Part shown: one piece after another, positions 1 through 5,484 of the stretch
Numbering within the stretch: position 1 is the stretch's first letter
Layout: every line of letters starts with the position of its first letter
From: an uncultured Lachnospiraceae bacterium
GTDB taxonomy: Bacteria; Bacillota; Clostridia; Lachnospirales; Lachnospiraceae
Reading direction: 5' to 3'
Assembly: GCA_958422845.1 (NCBI GenBank)
Contig: CATZPU010000094.1
Span: forward strand, 1-5,484
Length of the DNA stretch: 5,484 bases
Program-made: the position numbers and the translations under genes
The notes under the pieces: model-generated
What the model was told of the DNA's origin: nothing
Seen by the model: the letters and a program-made list of their open reading frames with translations, nothing else
Database searches by the model: none

Positions 1-490
1 TCTTTGCCGGACAACTGCTTTTTCCGTCGCCCGATGTGATCTCTCCTGTGTCCACGACAAGCACGCCGTCTGTCTCAAGATAGATGCCGATCGGACTGCC
101 GCCCGCATACAGACGGCTTCTGGGCACAACGGACACACTGACCATTTTCAGCGGAATCGCACCGAACAGACTGTAAGCTACCATGTATGTTGTCTTTTCC
201 CCCGCGCTCCGCGACAGCGCAGACTGCTTTGCCTCCCCCTCTTTGGAATCGGCAGTCTTTCCTGCCGCAGACCGGTCTGTGCCCTCTCCACCGCCTTCTC
301 CTGCATACTCCGTCCTGATGACTGCATCCAGACTATTATGAAAGACCTGCGGCAATGCCTCCACCTCGCTTATCTGTATGGAATCCGGTATCTTGTTGCG
401 GATCGCCGCGACCGTACACCACCCAAGCGCCAGAACGCTCAGAAACAGCAGGACGCACACGATCCTTCTGTACTTACTCCTGACATTCAT
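1..490 (-). CDS. spoIVB: SpoIVB-type sporulation serine peptidase, N-terminal 163 residues (cut by window edge)
   Basis: In known systems SpoIVB is made in the forespore and secreted into the space between the two spore membranes, where it cleaves SpoIVFA and so releases pro-sigma-K processing. I read 163 codons from the ATG at 490. Residues 1-9 are basic and residues 10-30 are hydrophobic, forming an N-terminal membrane anchor or signal. A hydrophilic linker rich in Gly, Glu, Ser and Ala follows at about 62-99. From about 100 the sequence matches the family: an AIPLKMVSVSVVP stretch at 110-122, then YAGGSPIGIYLETDGVLVV at 127-145. The closing GKSSCPAK is where the PDZ domain normally begins (SPA-x-x-AGI in relatives). 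The PDZ domain and the catalytic His and Ser of the C-terminal peptidase domain are off the window. The start is supported by a GAGGTG Shine-Dalgarno. Position after recN is the usual one, with spo0A commonly next. Identification rests on this region plus gene order; the catalytic part is unseen. Confidence 0.88.
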   Translation of the reverse strand, partial: MNVRSKYRRIVCVLLFLSVLALGWCTVAAIRNKIPDSIQISEVEALPQVFHNSLDAVIRTEYAGEGGGEGTDRSAAGKTADSKEGEAKQSALSRSAGEKTTYMVAYSLFGAIPLKMVSVSVVPRSRLYAGGSPIGIYLETDGVLVVDTGEITSGDGKSSCPAK

Positions 491-502
491 CCTTTGCACC
501 TC
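491..502 (-). promoter_or_regulatory. Ribosome binding site of spoIVB
   Basis: On the minus strand GAGGTG occupies 502-497, with six bases before the ATG at 490. This fixes that ATG as the start. An ATG further upstream at 509 is in another frame and has no purine-rich sequence before it. Confidence 0.75.
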
Positions 503-520
503 GTTTCATAAGTATTAGAA

Positions 521-563
521 GCGCAAAGAAAGCAGAGCACCTGATAATCGCGCCTCTGCTTTC
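521..563 (-). terminator. Inverted repeat with imperfect T-tract, possible weak terminator between recN and spoIVB
   Basis: Read on the minus strand, GAAAGCAGAG (563-554) and CTCTGCTTTC (537-528) are perfect 10-bp arms around a 16-base loop. The descending arm runs into TTTCTTTGCG. The GCAGAG/CTCTGC core flanked by A-rich and T-rich sides is terminator-like, but the T-tract is broken by a C and the loop is long. It lies at the only sizeable gap in the cluster, where a partial stop before the sporulation gene would make sense. Alternatives are an mRNA-stabilising 3' structure for recN or a structure in the spoIVB leader. The repeat is directly visible; its function is inferred. Confidence 0.4.
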
Positions 564-568
564 AGTAT

Positions 569-589
569 GTGGAATATCTGCAATTCCAC
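569..589 (-). repeat. 7-bp inverted repeat just after the recN stop codon
   Basis: GTGGAAT and ATTCCAC are perfect complements separated by seven bases, forming a 21-bp palindrome. It begins one base past the recN stop codon in the direction of transcription. It has no T-tract on the minus strand, so it is not a terminator by itself. It could be an operator-like palindrome, a small 3' hairpin on the recN message, or a pausing structure acting on the end of recN. Confidence 0.4.
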
Positions 590-590
590 G

Positions 591-2273
591 CTAGTATTTT
601 TTTGTGTTTTTTGCCAGTTCTTTCATTTCGCGCGCGCTCTCAAGCACCGTATCGGTGATCTTCGCGCCGCCAAGGATACGCGCAAGCTCGGCAATACTCT
701 CTTCCTCTCCAAGCAGTCCGATATTCGTAACTGTCTTGCTGTATGCAGGTTTCTTTTCAATGATGTAATGGTGATCTGCCATCGCTGCGATCTGCGCCAG
801 ATGTGTGATGCACAAAAGCTGATGATTTCTCGCGATCAGAGCCATCTTCTCAGAAACCTTCTGCGCCGTTCTTCCGCTGATTCCCGTATCGATCTCATCA
901 AAGATCAGCGTACCGACCTCGTCTTTGTCCGCCATGACTGCCTTGATCGCAAGCATGATCCTTGAGAGTTCTCCGCCGGAAGCCACGCTGCCGAGCGGTT
1001 TTAACGGAAGCCCCGGGTTTGTAGAAATTAAAAAACAAATTTCGTCTTTTCCGCTCTCCCCCGGCTCTTCCATCTCTTTAAACTCGATCTCAAAACGCAC
1101 ATCAAGGAAATTCAGGTCAATAAGAGCTTCTGTGATCCGTTTTGCAAGCTGCTTTGCATACGTTTTCCGTATCTTCGATATGCGGTCCGCCGTCTTTTGA
1201 AGCTCAGATTTTTCTCTTTCATAGGATGCCTGAAGTTTCGCAAGATATTCTTCATAATTTGTAAGGATCTCAAGCCGCGCTTCTTTTTCGCGCGCCTCTT
1301 CTAATATACTTTCGATTGAATTTCCATATTTTGTCTTTAAGCGGTTGATCAGATCGAGTCTGTCCTGTGTCGTGCGAAGCTCCTGCTCGTCAAAGGTAAA
1401 TTCATCCATGTAGTCGGACAGGCTGCGGTTGAGATCGCCGAGAAGCGATTCAACATCGCCAAGCATTCCTGAGAGTTCTCCAAGCGTATCGTCATACGCG
1501 CTGACACTGTTCAATACGCGCGCGGCACGCCCGATCTCATCGCTCGCACCCGAATAACCGCTCGCACCCGTCAGCGACGCAGTCTCTGACAGCGCTTCCA
1601 ATATCTTCTGACCGTTCGTCATGCGCCGGTACTGTGTCTCCAGTTCCTCGTCCTCTCCCGGACAAAGCGACGCCGCCTCGATCTCATTCAATTCAAACCG
1701 GAGAAAATCGATCTCTTTTGCGCGTTCCGCAGATGCGCTTATCGCCTCCTCGTACTCCTTTTTTGTTTTCTGATAACGGCGATACCTCTCCCGACACTGC
1801 TTCAGCAGATCAGAAAGCGCATCTCCGGCAAAATCATCAAGGATAGTCAGATGGTTTTTTGCATACAGAAGCGACTGATGCTCGTGCTGTCCGTGAATGT
1901 CAATAAGCTGCGCTGCAAGCTCCCGCACGAATGAGACAGGAACCGTCTCACCGTTTATTTTGCTGATGCTGCGGCCGCCCTTATACTTTCTCGTGATAAT
2001 GACTTCGCCTTCCTCACACGGAATATCCTGTTCCTCCAAAAGCTGCAACACATACGTATTTTTTGTTGAAAAAACAAGCTCCACAAGCGCATAGTCTGCA
2101 TCCTCCGGAACGTAATCGCGAAAATTTCCCGTTCCGAGCGCAATGTTCACAGAACCGATCACAATGGATTTTCCGGCGCCTGTCTCGCCTGTCATAATAT
2201 TGAGTCCGCTGCCGAATTCGACCTCTGCCTCGCGGATCAGCGCCATATTCTTTACGTGTAAACTGACTAACAT
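591..2273 (-). CDS. recN: DNA repair protein RecN (SMC-like ATPase)
   Basis: RecN is a cytoplasmic SMC-family ATPase that acts early in double-strand-break repair, gathering DNA ends with RecA. The protein is 560 residues, normal for the family. The N-terminal ATPase half has Walker A GETGAGKS at 29-36 and the RecN-typical DIHGQHEHQSLL at 125-136. Charged, Leu-rich segments at about 155-225 and 290-375 are the two coiled-coil arms around a less regular middle. The C-terminal half has the ABC signature ASGGELSR at 431-438, Walker B LIFDEIDTGISG at 456-467 and a switch His at 491. All catalytic elements are intact. The ATG at 2273 gives the canonical opening (MLVSLHVKNMALI). Its Shine-Dalgarno overlaps the argR stop codon, eight bases upstream, implying translational coupling. 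Oddities are a short GAS-repeat in the middle region (235-244) and an A-rich 3' end, discussed as findings. Confidence 0.98.
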   Translation of the reverse strand: MLVSLHVKNMALIREAEVEFGSGLNIMTGETGAGKSIVIGSVNIALGTGNFRDYVPEDADYALVELVFSTKNTYVLQLLEEQDIPCEEGEVIITRKYKGGRSISKINGETVPVSFVRELAAQLIDIHGQHEHQSLLYAKNHLTILDDFAGDALSDLLKQCRERYRRYQKTKKEYEEAISASAERAKEIDFLRFELNEIEAASLCPGEDEELETQYRRMTNGQKILEALSETASLTGASGYSGASDEIGRAARVLNSVSAYDDTLGELSGMLGDVESLLGDLNRSLSDYMDEFTFDEQELRTTQDRLDLINRLKTKYGNSIESILEEAREKEARLEILTNYEEYLAKLQASYEREKSELQKTADRISKIRKTYAKQLAKRITEALIDLNFLDVRFEIEFKEMEEPGESGKDEICFLISTNPGLPLKPLGSVASGGELSRIMLAIKAVMADKDEVGTLIFDEIDTGISGRTAQKVSEKMALIARNHQLLCITHLAQIAAMADHHYIIEKKPAYSKTVTNIGLLGEEESIAELARILGGAKITDTVLESAREMKELAKNTKKY

Positions 2274-2279
2274 CGTTTT

Positions 2280-2284
2280 TCCTA
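2280..2284 (-). promoter_or_regulatory. recN ribosome binding site overlapping the argR stop codon
   Basis: On the minus strand the argR stop TAG (2284-2282) runs into GGAAAAACG and then the recN ATG at 2273. The AGGA Shine-Dalgarno (2283-2280) therefore uses two bases of the stop codon and lies six bases before the ATG. Ribosomes finishing ArgR would stop on the recN initiation site. Confidence 0.65.
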
Positions 2285-2737
2285 CTCTCTTCCCACGATC
2301 CTGCTGATCTTATGCATGATCTGAACCGTATCATCCGCGCTCCTGATCGCGCACATGATCGTATCGTCGCCCGCAATACACCCTGCTACCTCCGGCCAGT
2401 GCATTGCGTCGATCGAAGCAGCCACCGCCATTGCCATTCCCGATACGGTCTTTACTACAAGGATATTCTGTGCCATATCCATCGAAATAAACCCTGCTTT
2501 TAATACATTGAGATACTTCTCATTCATCCCTTCGCCATGCTGATGCATCAGCGCGTACTTCTGCTTTCCATCATTCGTAGAGATCTTTGTGAGCTTCAGT
2601 TCCCTGATATCGCGCGAGATCGTCGCCTGCGTAACGCGAAAACCCTCCTGCTCCAGATATTCGCCAAGCTCTTCCTGCGTCTCAATGTCGTATTTCCCTA
2701 TAAGGTCTACAATTTTTGCATGTCTTCCAACCTTCAT
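2282..2737 (-). CDS. argR: Arginine repressor ArgR/AhrC
   Basis: ArgR is an arginine-binding transcription factor, hexameric when active, that represses arginine biosynthesis and in Bacillus also activates catabolism. At 151 residues it is the usual length. Residues 1-70 form the winged-helix DNA-binding domain, with the recognition-helix motif TQATISRDIRELKL at 36-49 (Ser41-Arg42 is the family DNA-contact pair). Residues 77-151 form the oligomerisation and arginine-binding domain: SGMAMAVAASID at 99-110, then EVAGCIAGDDTI at 116-127, with the GDDT at 123-126 supplying the ligand-contacting aspartates. Both domains are complete. The ATG at 2737 follows an AAAGGG Shine-Dalgarno (2752-2747), nine bases away and 15 bases after the nadK stop. 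I see no ARG-box palindrome in any gap here, so local autoregulation is not supported by the sequence. Co-location with recN is conserved in Firmicutes and does not imply shared function. Confidence 0.97.
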   Translation of the reverse strand: MKVGRHAKIVDLIGKYDIETQEELGEYLEQEGFRVTQATISRDIRELKLTKISTNDGKQKYALMHQHGEGMNEKYLNVLKAGFISMDMAQNILVVKTVSGMAMAVAASIDAMHWPEVAGCIAGDDTIMCAIRSADDTVQIMHKISRIVGRE

Positions 2738-2752
2738 AAAACAATACCCTTT

Positions 2753-3613
2753 CTAGCTGTTCATTTTCTCCCTCAGGATCTCCAGAAAACTTGTATTTTT
2801 CGTCTTTACGATCTGCACCTGACGCTCCGATCTCGTGACCACGATGCGGTTCCCGAAATTCAATTTGACGGAGGTATCTCCGTCAAATGTCGCCACTGCT
2901 CCGTCCCCGTCGCTGCTGTGGCGCGAGCCGATCTCTATCGTGATCTCTACATTCTCAGGCAAAACGATCGGTCTTGATACAAGCGTATGCGGCGCAACGG
3001 CGGTCAGAAGCATCAGCGATGCCTGCGGCGCAACGATCGGACCGCCGACCGATAAATTATAGCCTGTAGATCCTGTCGGCGTCGAAACGATGATGCCGTC
3101 CGCACAGTAGGAGGTCAGAAATACGCCGTCGACATAAATATTGAAATCGATCACGCGCAGCTTCCCGTTTCTGGAGATCACGATATCATTGAGCGCAACG
3201 TCACTTAATATTTTTTTATTCTGATGGTACGCTGTGCCGTGCAGCATCATCCGGTTCTCTACGGAATAATCGCCCGCGATAAGCTGATCGAGCGCCTGAC
3301 GGATATTTGTGTGCTCGACCTCTGCCAGATATCCGAGCGTTCCCATATTGATGCCAAGAAGCGGTATCTTGCACTCTACGAGGTCTCTCGCAGCCTGAAG
3401 AAGCGTCCCGTCTCCGCCGAGCACGATCACACACTGCGTATCCTTCGGGATCTTTTGCGCATCTGTATAGCGAAACTGCGCGGAAGGCGCGCTGGTCTCA
3501 CGCTTCTGGATGCAGCATTTTTTCCCCTTCGATTCGAGATATTCTTTTATACATCCGGCTGTCTTAAACTCCGGATCTTTCTGATAATTTGTTATGACAT
3601 AAAATGTATCCAT
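2753..3613 (-). CDS. nadK: NAD kinase
   Basis: NAD kinase phosphorylates the 2'-OH of NAD with ATP (or polyphosphate in some bacteria), giving the cell's NADP pool in the cytoplasm. The 286-residue product is family-typical. The N-terminal alpha/beta domain has the signature LGGDGTLL at 65-72, whose Asp68 is the expected catalytic residue, followed by GINMGTLGYLAE at 87-98. The C-terminal beta domain carries the NE/D motif as ALNDIVISR (140-148), here with Asp rather than the more common Glu, and the highly conserved stretch DGIIVSTPTGSTGYNLSVGG at 172-191. A TFDGD at 242-246 matches the family's late DG turn. The ATG at 3613 follows a GAGG that overlaps the tlyA stop, nine bases away. The DNA for residues about 241-250 forms an unusually strong hairpin, described separately. 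Function is secure; preference for ATP or polyphosphate cannot be read from sequence. Confidence 0.97.
   Translation of the reverse strand: MDTFYVITNYQKDPEFKTAGCIKEYLESKGKKCCIQKRETSAPSAQFRYTDAQKIPKDTQCVIVLGGDGTLLQAARDLVECKIPLLGINMGTLGYLAEVEHTNIRQALDQLIAGDYSVENRMMLHGTAYHQNKKILSDVALNDIVISRNGKLRVIDFNIYVDGVFLTSYCADGIIVSTPTGSTGYNLSVGGPIVAPQASLMLLTAVAPHTLVSRPIVLPENVEITIEIGSRHSSDGDGAVATFDGDTSVKLNFGNRIVVTRSERQVQIVKTKNTSFLEILREKMNS
2863..2888 (-). repeat. Perfect 11-bp inverted repeat inside the nadK coding region
   Basis: ATTTGACGGAG, four bases, then CTCCGTCAAAT: an uninterrupted 11-bp stem with a tetraloop (AUAC in the mRNA). It lies in the last sixth of nadK, about 125-150 bases before the argR start codon, and covers the codons for the TFDGDTSVK segment. 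No T-tract follows, so it is not an intrinsic terminator. Possible roles are an RNA structure that affects decay or translation of the nadK-argR message, or a protein-binding palindrome. It could also be a chance result of coding for FDG...SVK. Confidence 0.55.
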
Positions 3614-3619
3614 CCGTCA

Positions 3620-3625
3620 ACCTCA
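3620..3625 (-). promoter_or_regulatory. nadK ribosome binding site overlapping the tlyA stop codon
   Basis: On the minus strand TGAGGT (3625-3620) holds both the tlyA stop TGA and the GAGG Shine-Dalgarno of nadK. Seven bases separate GAGG from the nadK ATG at 3613. This supports that start and indicates coupled translation of tlyA and nadK. Confidence 0.7.
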
Positions 3626-4429
3626 GTCAAGCGTCTCGTGCGCAAGCGATACTACTTCCTTTATGAGCGATCGTTCAAAAGAAACTGCCTCCTCCGCCGG
3701 ACATTTCTGTAAATGGAGAAGATACTCAATATTCCCCTCCGGCCCCTTGATCGGTGAGAATTCCAGCTCTTTACTGGAAAAACCGATCGACTGCGCAAAC
3801 GAAACGACCATTTCGATCACTTCCTCATGTACCTTTGCATCGCGCACAACGCCTTTTTTGCCGACCTTCTCTCTTCCGGCCTCAAACTGCGGCTTGATCA
3901 GACATACAATATCTCCCGCATCCTCCATCAGCTCCCGCACAGGTCCGAGTACCTTCGTCAGAGATATGAACGATACGTCGATCGAGATAAAGGACGGAGG
4001 CTGCGCAATATCCTCCGGCGTCACATACCGGATGTTCGTCTTTTCCATGCAGACAACTCTCTCGTCATTTCTCAGTTTCCACGCGAGCTGCCCGTGTCCG
4101 ACATCCACAGAGTATACCTTTACCGCGCCGTTTTGCAGCATACAGTCTGTGAATCCTCCTGTAGACGCCCCGACGTCCATGCACACCTTTCCTTTTGGCG
4201 AAATATCAAAATGGCTCATCGCTTTCTCAAGCTTCAGACCGCCGCGGCTGACGTATTTCAGTTGATTTCCTTTCACGATGATCTCTGCTTTCTCATCGAT
4301 CATCGTTCCGGCTTTATCCTCACGCTGTCCGTCCACAAACACACTTCCTGCCATGATAACGGCCTTTGCTTTCTCCCGCGAAGCTGCCAGCCCGTTTTTT
4401 ACCAACAGAACATCCAAACGTTCCTTCAT
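3623..4429 (-). CDS. tlyA: TlyA-family rRNA 2'-O-methyltransferase with S4 domain
   Basis: TlyA proteins use S-adenosylmethionine to 2'-O-methylate cytidines in 16S and/or 23S rRNA; the family is often annotated as hemolysin. At 268 residues it has the standard size. Residues 1-60 are an S4 RNA-binding domain (MKERLDVLLVKNGLAASREKA-type opening). A short linker leads into YVSRGGLKLEKA at 59-70, the start of the FtsJ-like Rossmann methyltransferase. The SAM-binding motif is MDVGASTGGFTDC at 84-96. The K-D-K-E catalytic tetrad of this fold can be placed at Lys66, Asp151 (IDVSFISL), Lys179 (LIKPQFE) and Glu235 (GNIEYLL), each three positions before its counterpart in Mycobacterium tuberculosis TlyA as I recall it. 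The ATG at 4429 has GGAG five bases upstream and lies 13 bases after the dxs stop. Whether it modifies one or both rRNAs cannot be told from sequence; the B. subtilis relative is yqxC. Confidence 0.95.
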   Translation of the reverse strand: MKERLDVLLVKNGLAASREKAKAVIMAGSVFVDGQREDKAGTMIDEKAEIIVKGNQLKYVSRGGLKLEKAMSHFDISPKGKVCMDVGASTGGFTDCMLQNGAVKVYSVDVGHGQLAWKLRNDERVVCMEKTNIRYVTPEDIAQPPSFISIDVSFISLTKVLGPVRELMEDAGDIVCLIKPQFEAGREKVGKKGVVRDAKVHEEVIEMVVSFAQSIGFSSKELEFSPIKGPEGNIEYLLHLQKCPAEEAVSFERSLIKEVVSLAHETLD

Positions 4430-4442
4430 CTCTACTCCATCC

Positions 4443-5484
4443 TCACTGCAAATACTGTGAAATAATCTTTTTGAAAACTGACTCTGCGTCGACGCACGCT
4501 TCCTGCTTGAGCAGCTCTACATTGCCATGTTCAATATAATCATCCGGCAGCGCTATCTGCAGCACATCGACGTCTGCCGCAGTCTCATTATAATACTCTA
4601 AAACTTTCTCACCGAAGCCGCCGTTTTTTACGTTCTCTTCCATCGTCACGATAAGGCGGTGATCCTTTGCGAGATATGAAAGCATCTCCTCATCCACCGG
4701 TTTTACGAACCGCGCGTTTACGACCGTACAGTGATAACCGACCGCCTTAAGCATCTCGCGCACGGCAAGCGCCGTCACGACCATACTTCCGACTGCCACA
4801 AGAGCAAGCCCCTCCTCGTCGTAGAGAAGCTCGCTCTTTCCGTATACGACAGGCGCGCGGTATTCCTGCAGCCTGTCATACGCCTCGCCGCGCGGATAAC
4901 GAAGTGCGATCGGCCCGTCATAATAGATCGCGTATTTGAGCATATCGGCAAGCTCCCATTTGTTTTTCGGAGCCATCACGCACATATTCGGTATAGATGA
5001 TAAATAGGACAGATCAAAAATACCCTGATGCGTCTCTCCGTCGCTTCCGACGAGTCCCGCGCGGTCCACCGCAAAAACAACAGGCAGGTTCTGGATGCAG
5101 ACGTCATGGATCACCTGATCGAATGCTCTTTGCAGAAATGACGAATACACAGCCACGACCGGCTTAAGCCCTCCTGCCGCGAGTCCCGCTGCAAACGTAA
5201 CGGCATGCGCTTCTGCGATTCCCACGTCAAAAAACCGTTCTCTGTACATATTTCGGAATCGTTTCAGCCCCGTCCCGTCCGGCATCGCCGCCGTCACTGC
5301 GACAAGCTTCGGCTCTCTCGCAGCCATCTTGCACATCACTGTAGCAAAAACGTCCGTATACGCCGCTTTCTTTTTGCGCGCTTTTGGAAGCCCTGTCTCC
5401 GGATCGAACGGCTCTGCCCCGTGAAATCTTGACGGCATGCGCTCCGCAGGCTCAAAGCCCTTTCCTTTTTTCGTCAGCACGTGG
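4443..5484 (-). CDS. dxs: 1-deoxy-D-xylulose-5-phosphate synthase, C-terminal ~346 residues (cut by window edge)
   Basis: DXS condenses pyruvate and glyceraldehyde 3-phosphate, using thiamine diphosphate, to DXP. This is the entry step of the MEP isoprenoid pathway and also feeds thiamine and pyridoxal synthesis. Full proteins are about 620 residues; the N-terminal ThDP-diphosphate-binding domain is missing. The visible part opens with HVLTKKGKG (His as residue 1), a conserved block ahead of domain II. FDVGIAEAHAVTFAAGLAAG then carries the glutamate (Glu91) that activates the ThDP aminopyrimidine. DRAG at 140-143 and GSDGETHQG at 146-154, with His152, are the substrate-site signatures. The transketolase C-terminal domain occupies about 220-346 (NARFVKPVD at 256-264, NGGFGEKV at 287-294). 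The reading frame stays open to the edge; the GTG at 5480-5478 is an internal Val codon. The TGA stop lies 13 bases before tlyA and overlaps a GAGG. Confidence 0.97.
   Translation of the reverse strand, partial: HVLTKKGKGFEPAERMPSRFHGAEPFDPETGLPKARKKKAAYTDVFATVMCKMAAREPKLVAVTAAMPDGTGLKRFRNMYRERFFDVGIAEAHAVTFAAGLAAGGLKPVVAVYSSFLQRAFDQVIHDVCIQNLPVVFAVDRAGLVGSDGETHQGIFDLSYLSSIPNMCVMAPKNKWELADMLKYAIYYDGPIALRYPRGEAYDRLQEYRAPVVYGKSELLYDEEGLALVAVGSMVVTALAVREMLKAVGYHCTVVNARFVKPVDEEMLSYLAKDHRLIVTMEENVKNGGFGEKVLEYYNETAADVDVLQIALPDDYIEHGNVELLKQEACVDAESVFKKIISQYLQ

Noticed and set aside
474..509. An 11-codon minus-strand mini-ORF (ATG at 509, TAA at 476-474) overlapping the spoIVB start in another frame, as a possible leader peptide.
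   Set aside because: No Shine-Dalgarno precedes its ATG, and an ORF this short is expected by chance. The overlap alone is not enough.
564..571. CATACTG on the minus strand as a sigma-G -10 element for spoIVB.
   Set aside because: It matches six of seven bases of the CATACTA-type element, but I find no -35 element 16-18 bases upstream. The nearest GAATT is only 12 bases away. A TAATAC at about 518-513 likewise lacks a -35.
1680..1700. TTTGAATTGAATGA-like sequence in recN as an ArgR operator (ARG box).
   Set aside because: It is a direct repeat of TGAAT-like units rather than the needed imperfect palindrome, and it lies deep inside recN coding sequence.
2988..3035. Direct repeat TGCGGCGCAACG (2988-2999 and 3024-3035) in nadK.
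   Set aside because: Both copies encode Val-Ala-Pro segments within a complete nadK. A 12-base match from similar codons at a 36-base offset needs no special explanation.
3623..4429. Annotation of TlyA as a hemolysin or toxin.
   Set aside because: The S4 domain plus the SAM-binding motif and K-D-K-E tetrad identify an rRNA methyltransferase. No signal peptide or membrane segment is seen.
3663..4465. Two long plus-strand open frames (3663-4265 and 3827-4465) opposite tlyA.
   Set aside because: They lie antisense to a complete, motif-rich TlyA. Their translations show no recognisable domain, with Ser/Pro- or His/Arg-rich composition typical of shadow frames, and they have no convincing ribosome binding sites.
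5478..5480. GTG as a start codon for a 345-residue transketolase-like protein.
   Set aside because: The frame continues upstream with a His codon, giving the conserved DXS block HVLTKKGKG. The gene is cut by the window edge, not truncated.
1..5484. Search for tRNA or rRNA genes, CRISPR repeats, insertion sequences, attachment sites, riboswitches and a new defence or biosynthetic system.
   Set aside because: Nearly every base is in six well-known genes, and the only sizeable gap is 100 bases. Nothing matching these categories was visible.

Overview
The window holds a chromosomal housekeeping cluster from a spore-forming Firmicute, most likely a Clostridia member such as a Lachnospiraceae relative. 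All six genes are on the minus strand, so transcription runs from high to low coordinates. In transcription order they are dxs (3' part only), tlyA, nadK, argR, recN and spoIVB (5' part only). This order is typical of endospore formers. Having nadK between tlyA and argR fits Clostridia better than Bacillus, where nadK lies elsewhere. Taxonomy is inferred from gene order, SpoIVB and an estimated G+C near 50%; no species is claimed.

Layout: dxs runs off the right edge and ends at 4443. Then come tlyA (4429-3623), nadK (3613-2753), argR (2737-2282) and recN (2273-591). The four gaps between these five genes are only 13, 9, 15 and 8 bases. At the dxs/tlyA, tlyA/nadK and argR/recN junctions, Shine-Dalgarno-like bases overlap the previous stop codon. 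That points to one polycistronic, translationally coupled message. No promoter is visible inside the tight block, so it should lie upstream of dxs, outside the window. The recN-spoIVB gap is 100 bases and carries two tandem inverted repeats. This is the only place where transcription is plausibly interrupted before the sporulation gene. spoIVB starts at 490 and is cut by the left edge just as its PDZ domain should begin.

Roles: DXS makes 1-deoxy-D-xylulose 5-phosphate for isoprenoid, thiamine and pyridoxal synthesis. TlyA 2'-O-methylates rRNA. NadK makes NADP. ArgR is the arginine-responsive repressor. RecN is an SMC-like protein of double-strand-break repair. SpoIVB is the forespore-secreted protease that triggers sigma-K activation. 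These products share no single pathway; the grouping is a conserved operon rather than a dedicated system.

I see no mobile element, CRISPR array, RNA gene or new multi-gene system. The signals not explained by gene content are an 11-bp-stem perfect hairpin inside nadK, a correctly framed A7 slippery heptamer plus hairpin at the end of recN, the paired inverted repeats before spoIVB, and a roughly threefold excess of GATC sites.
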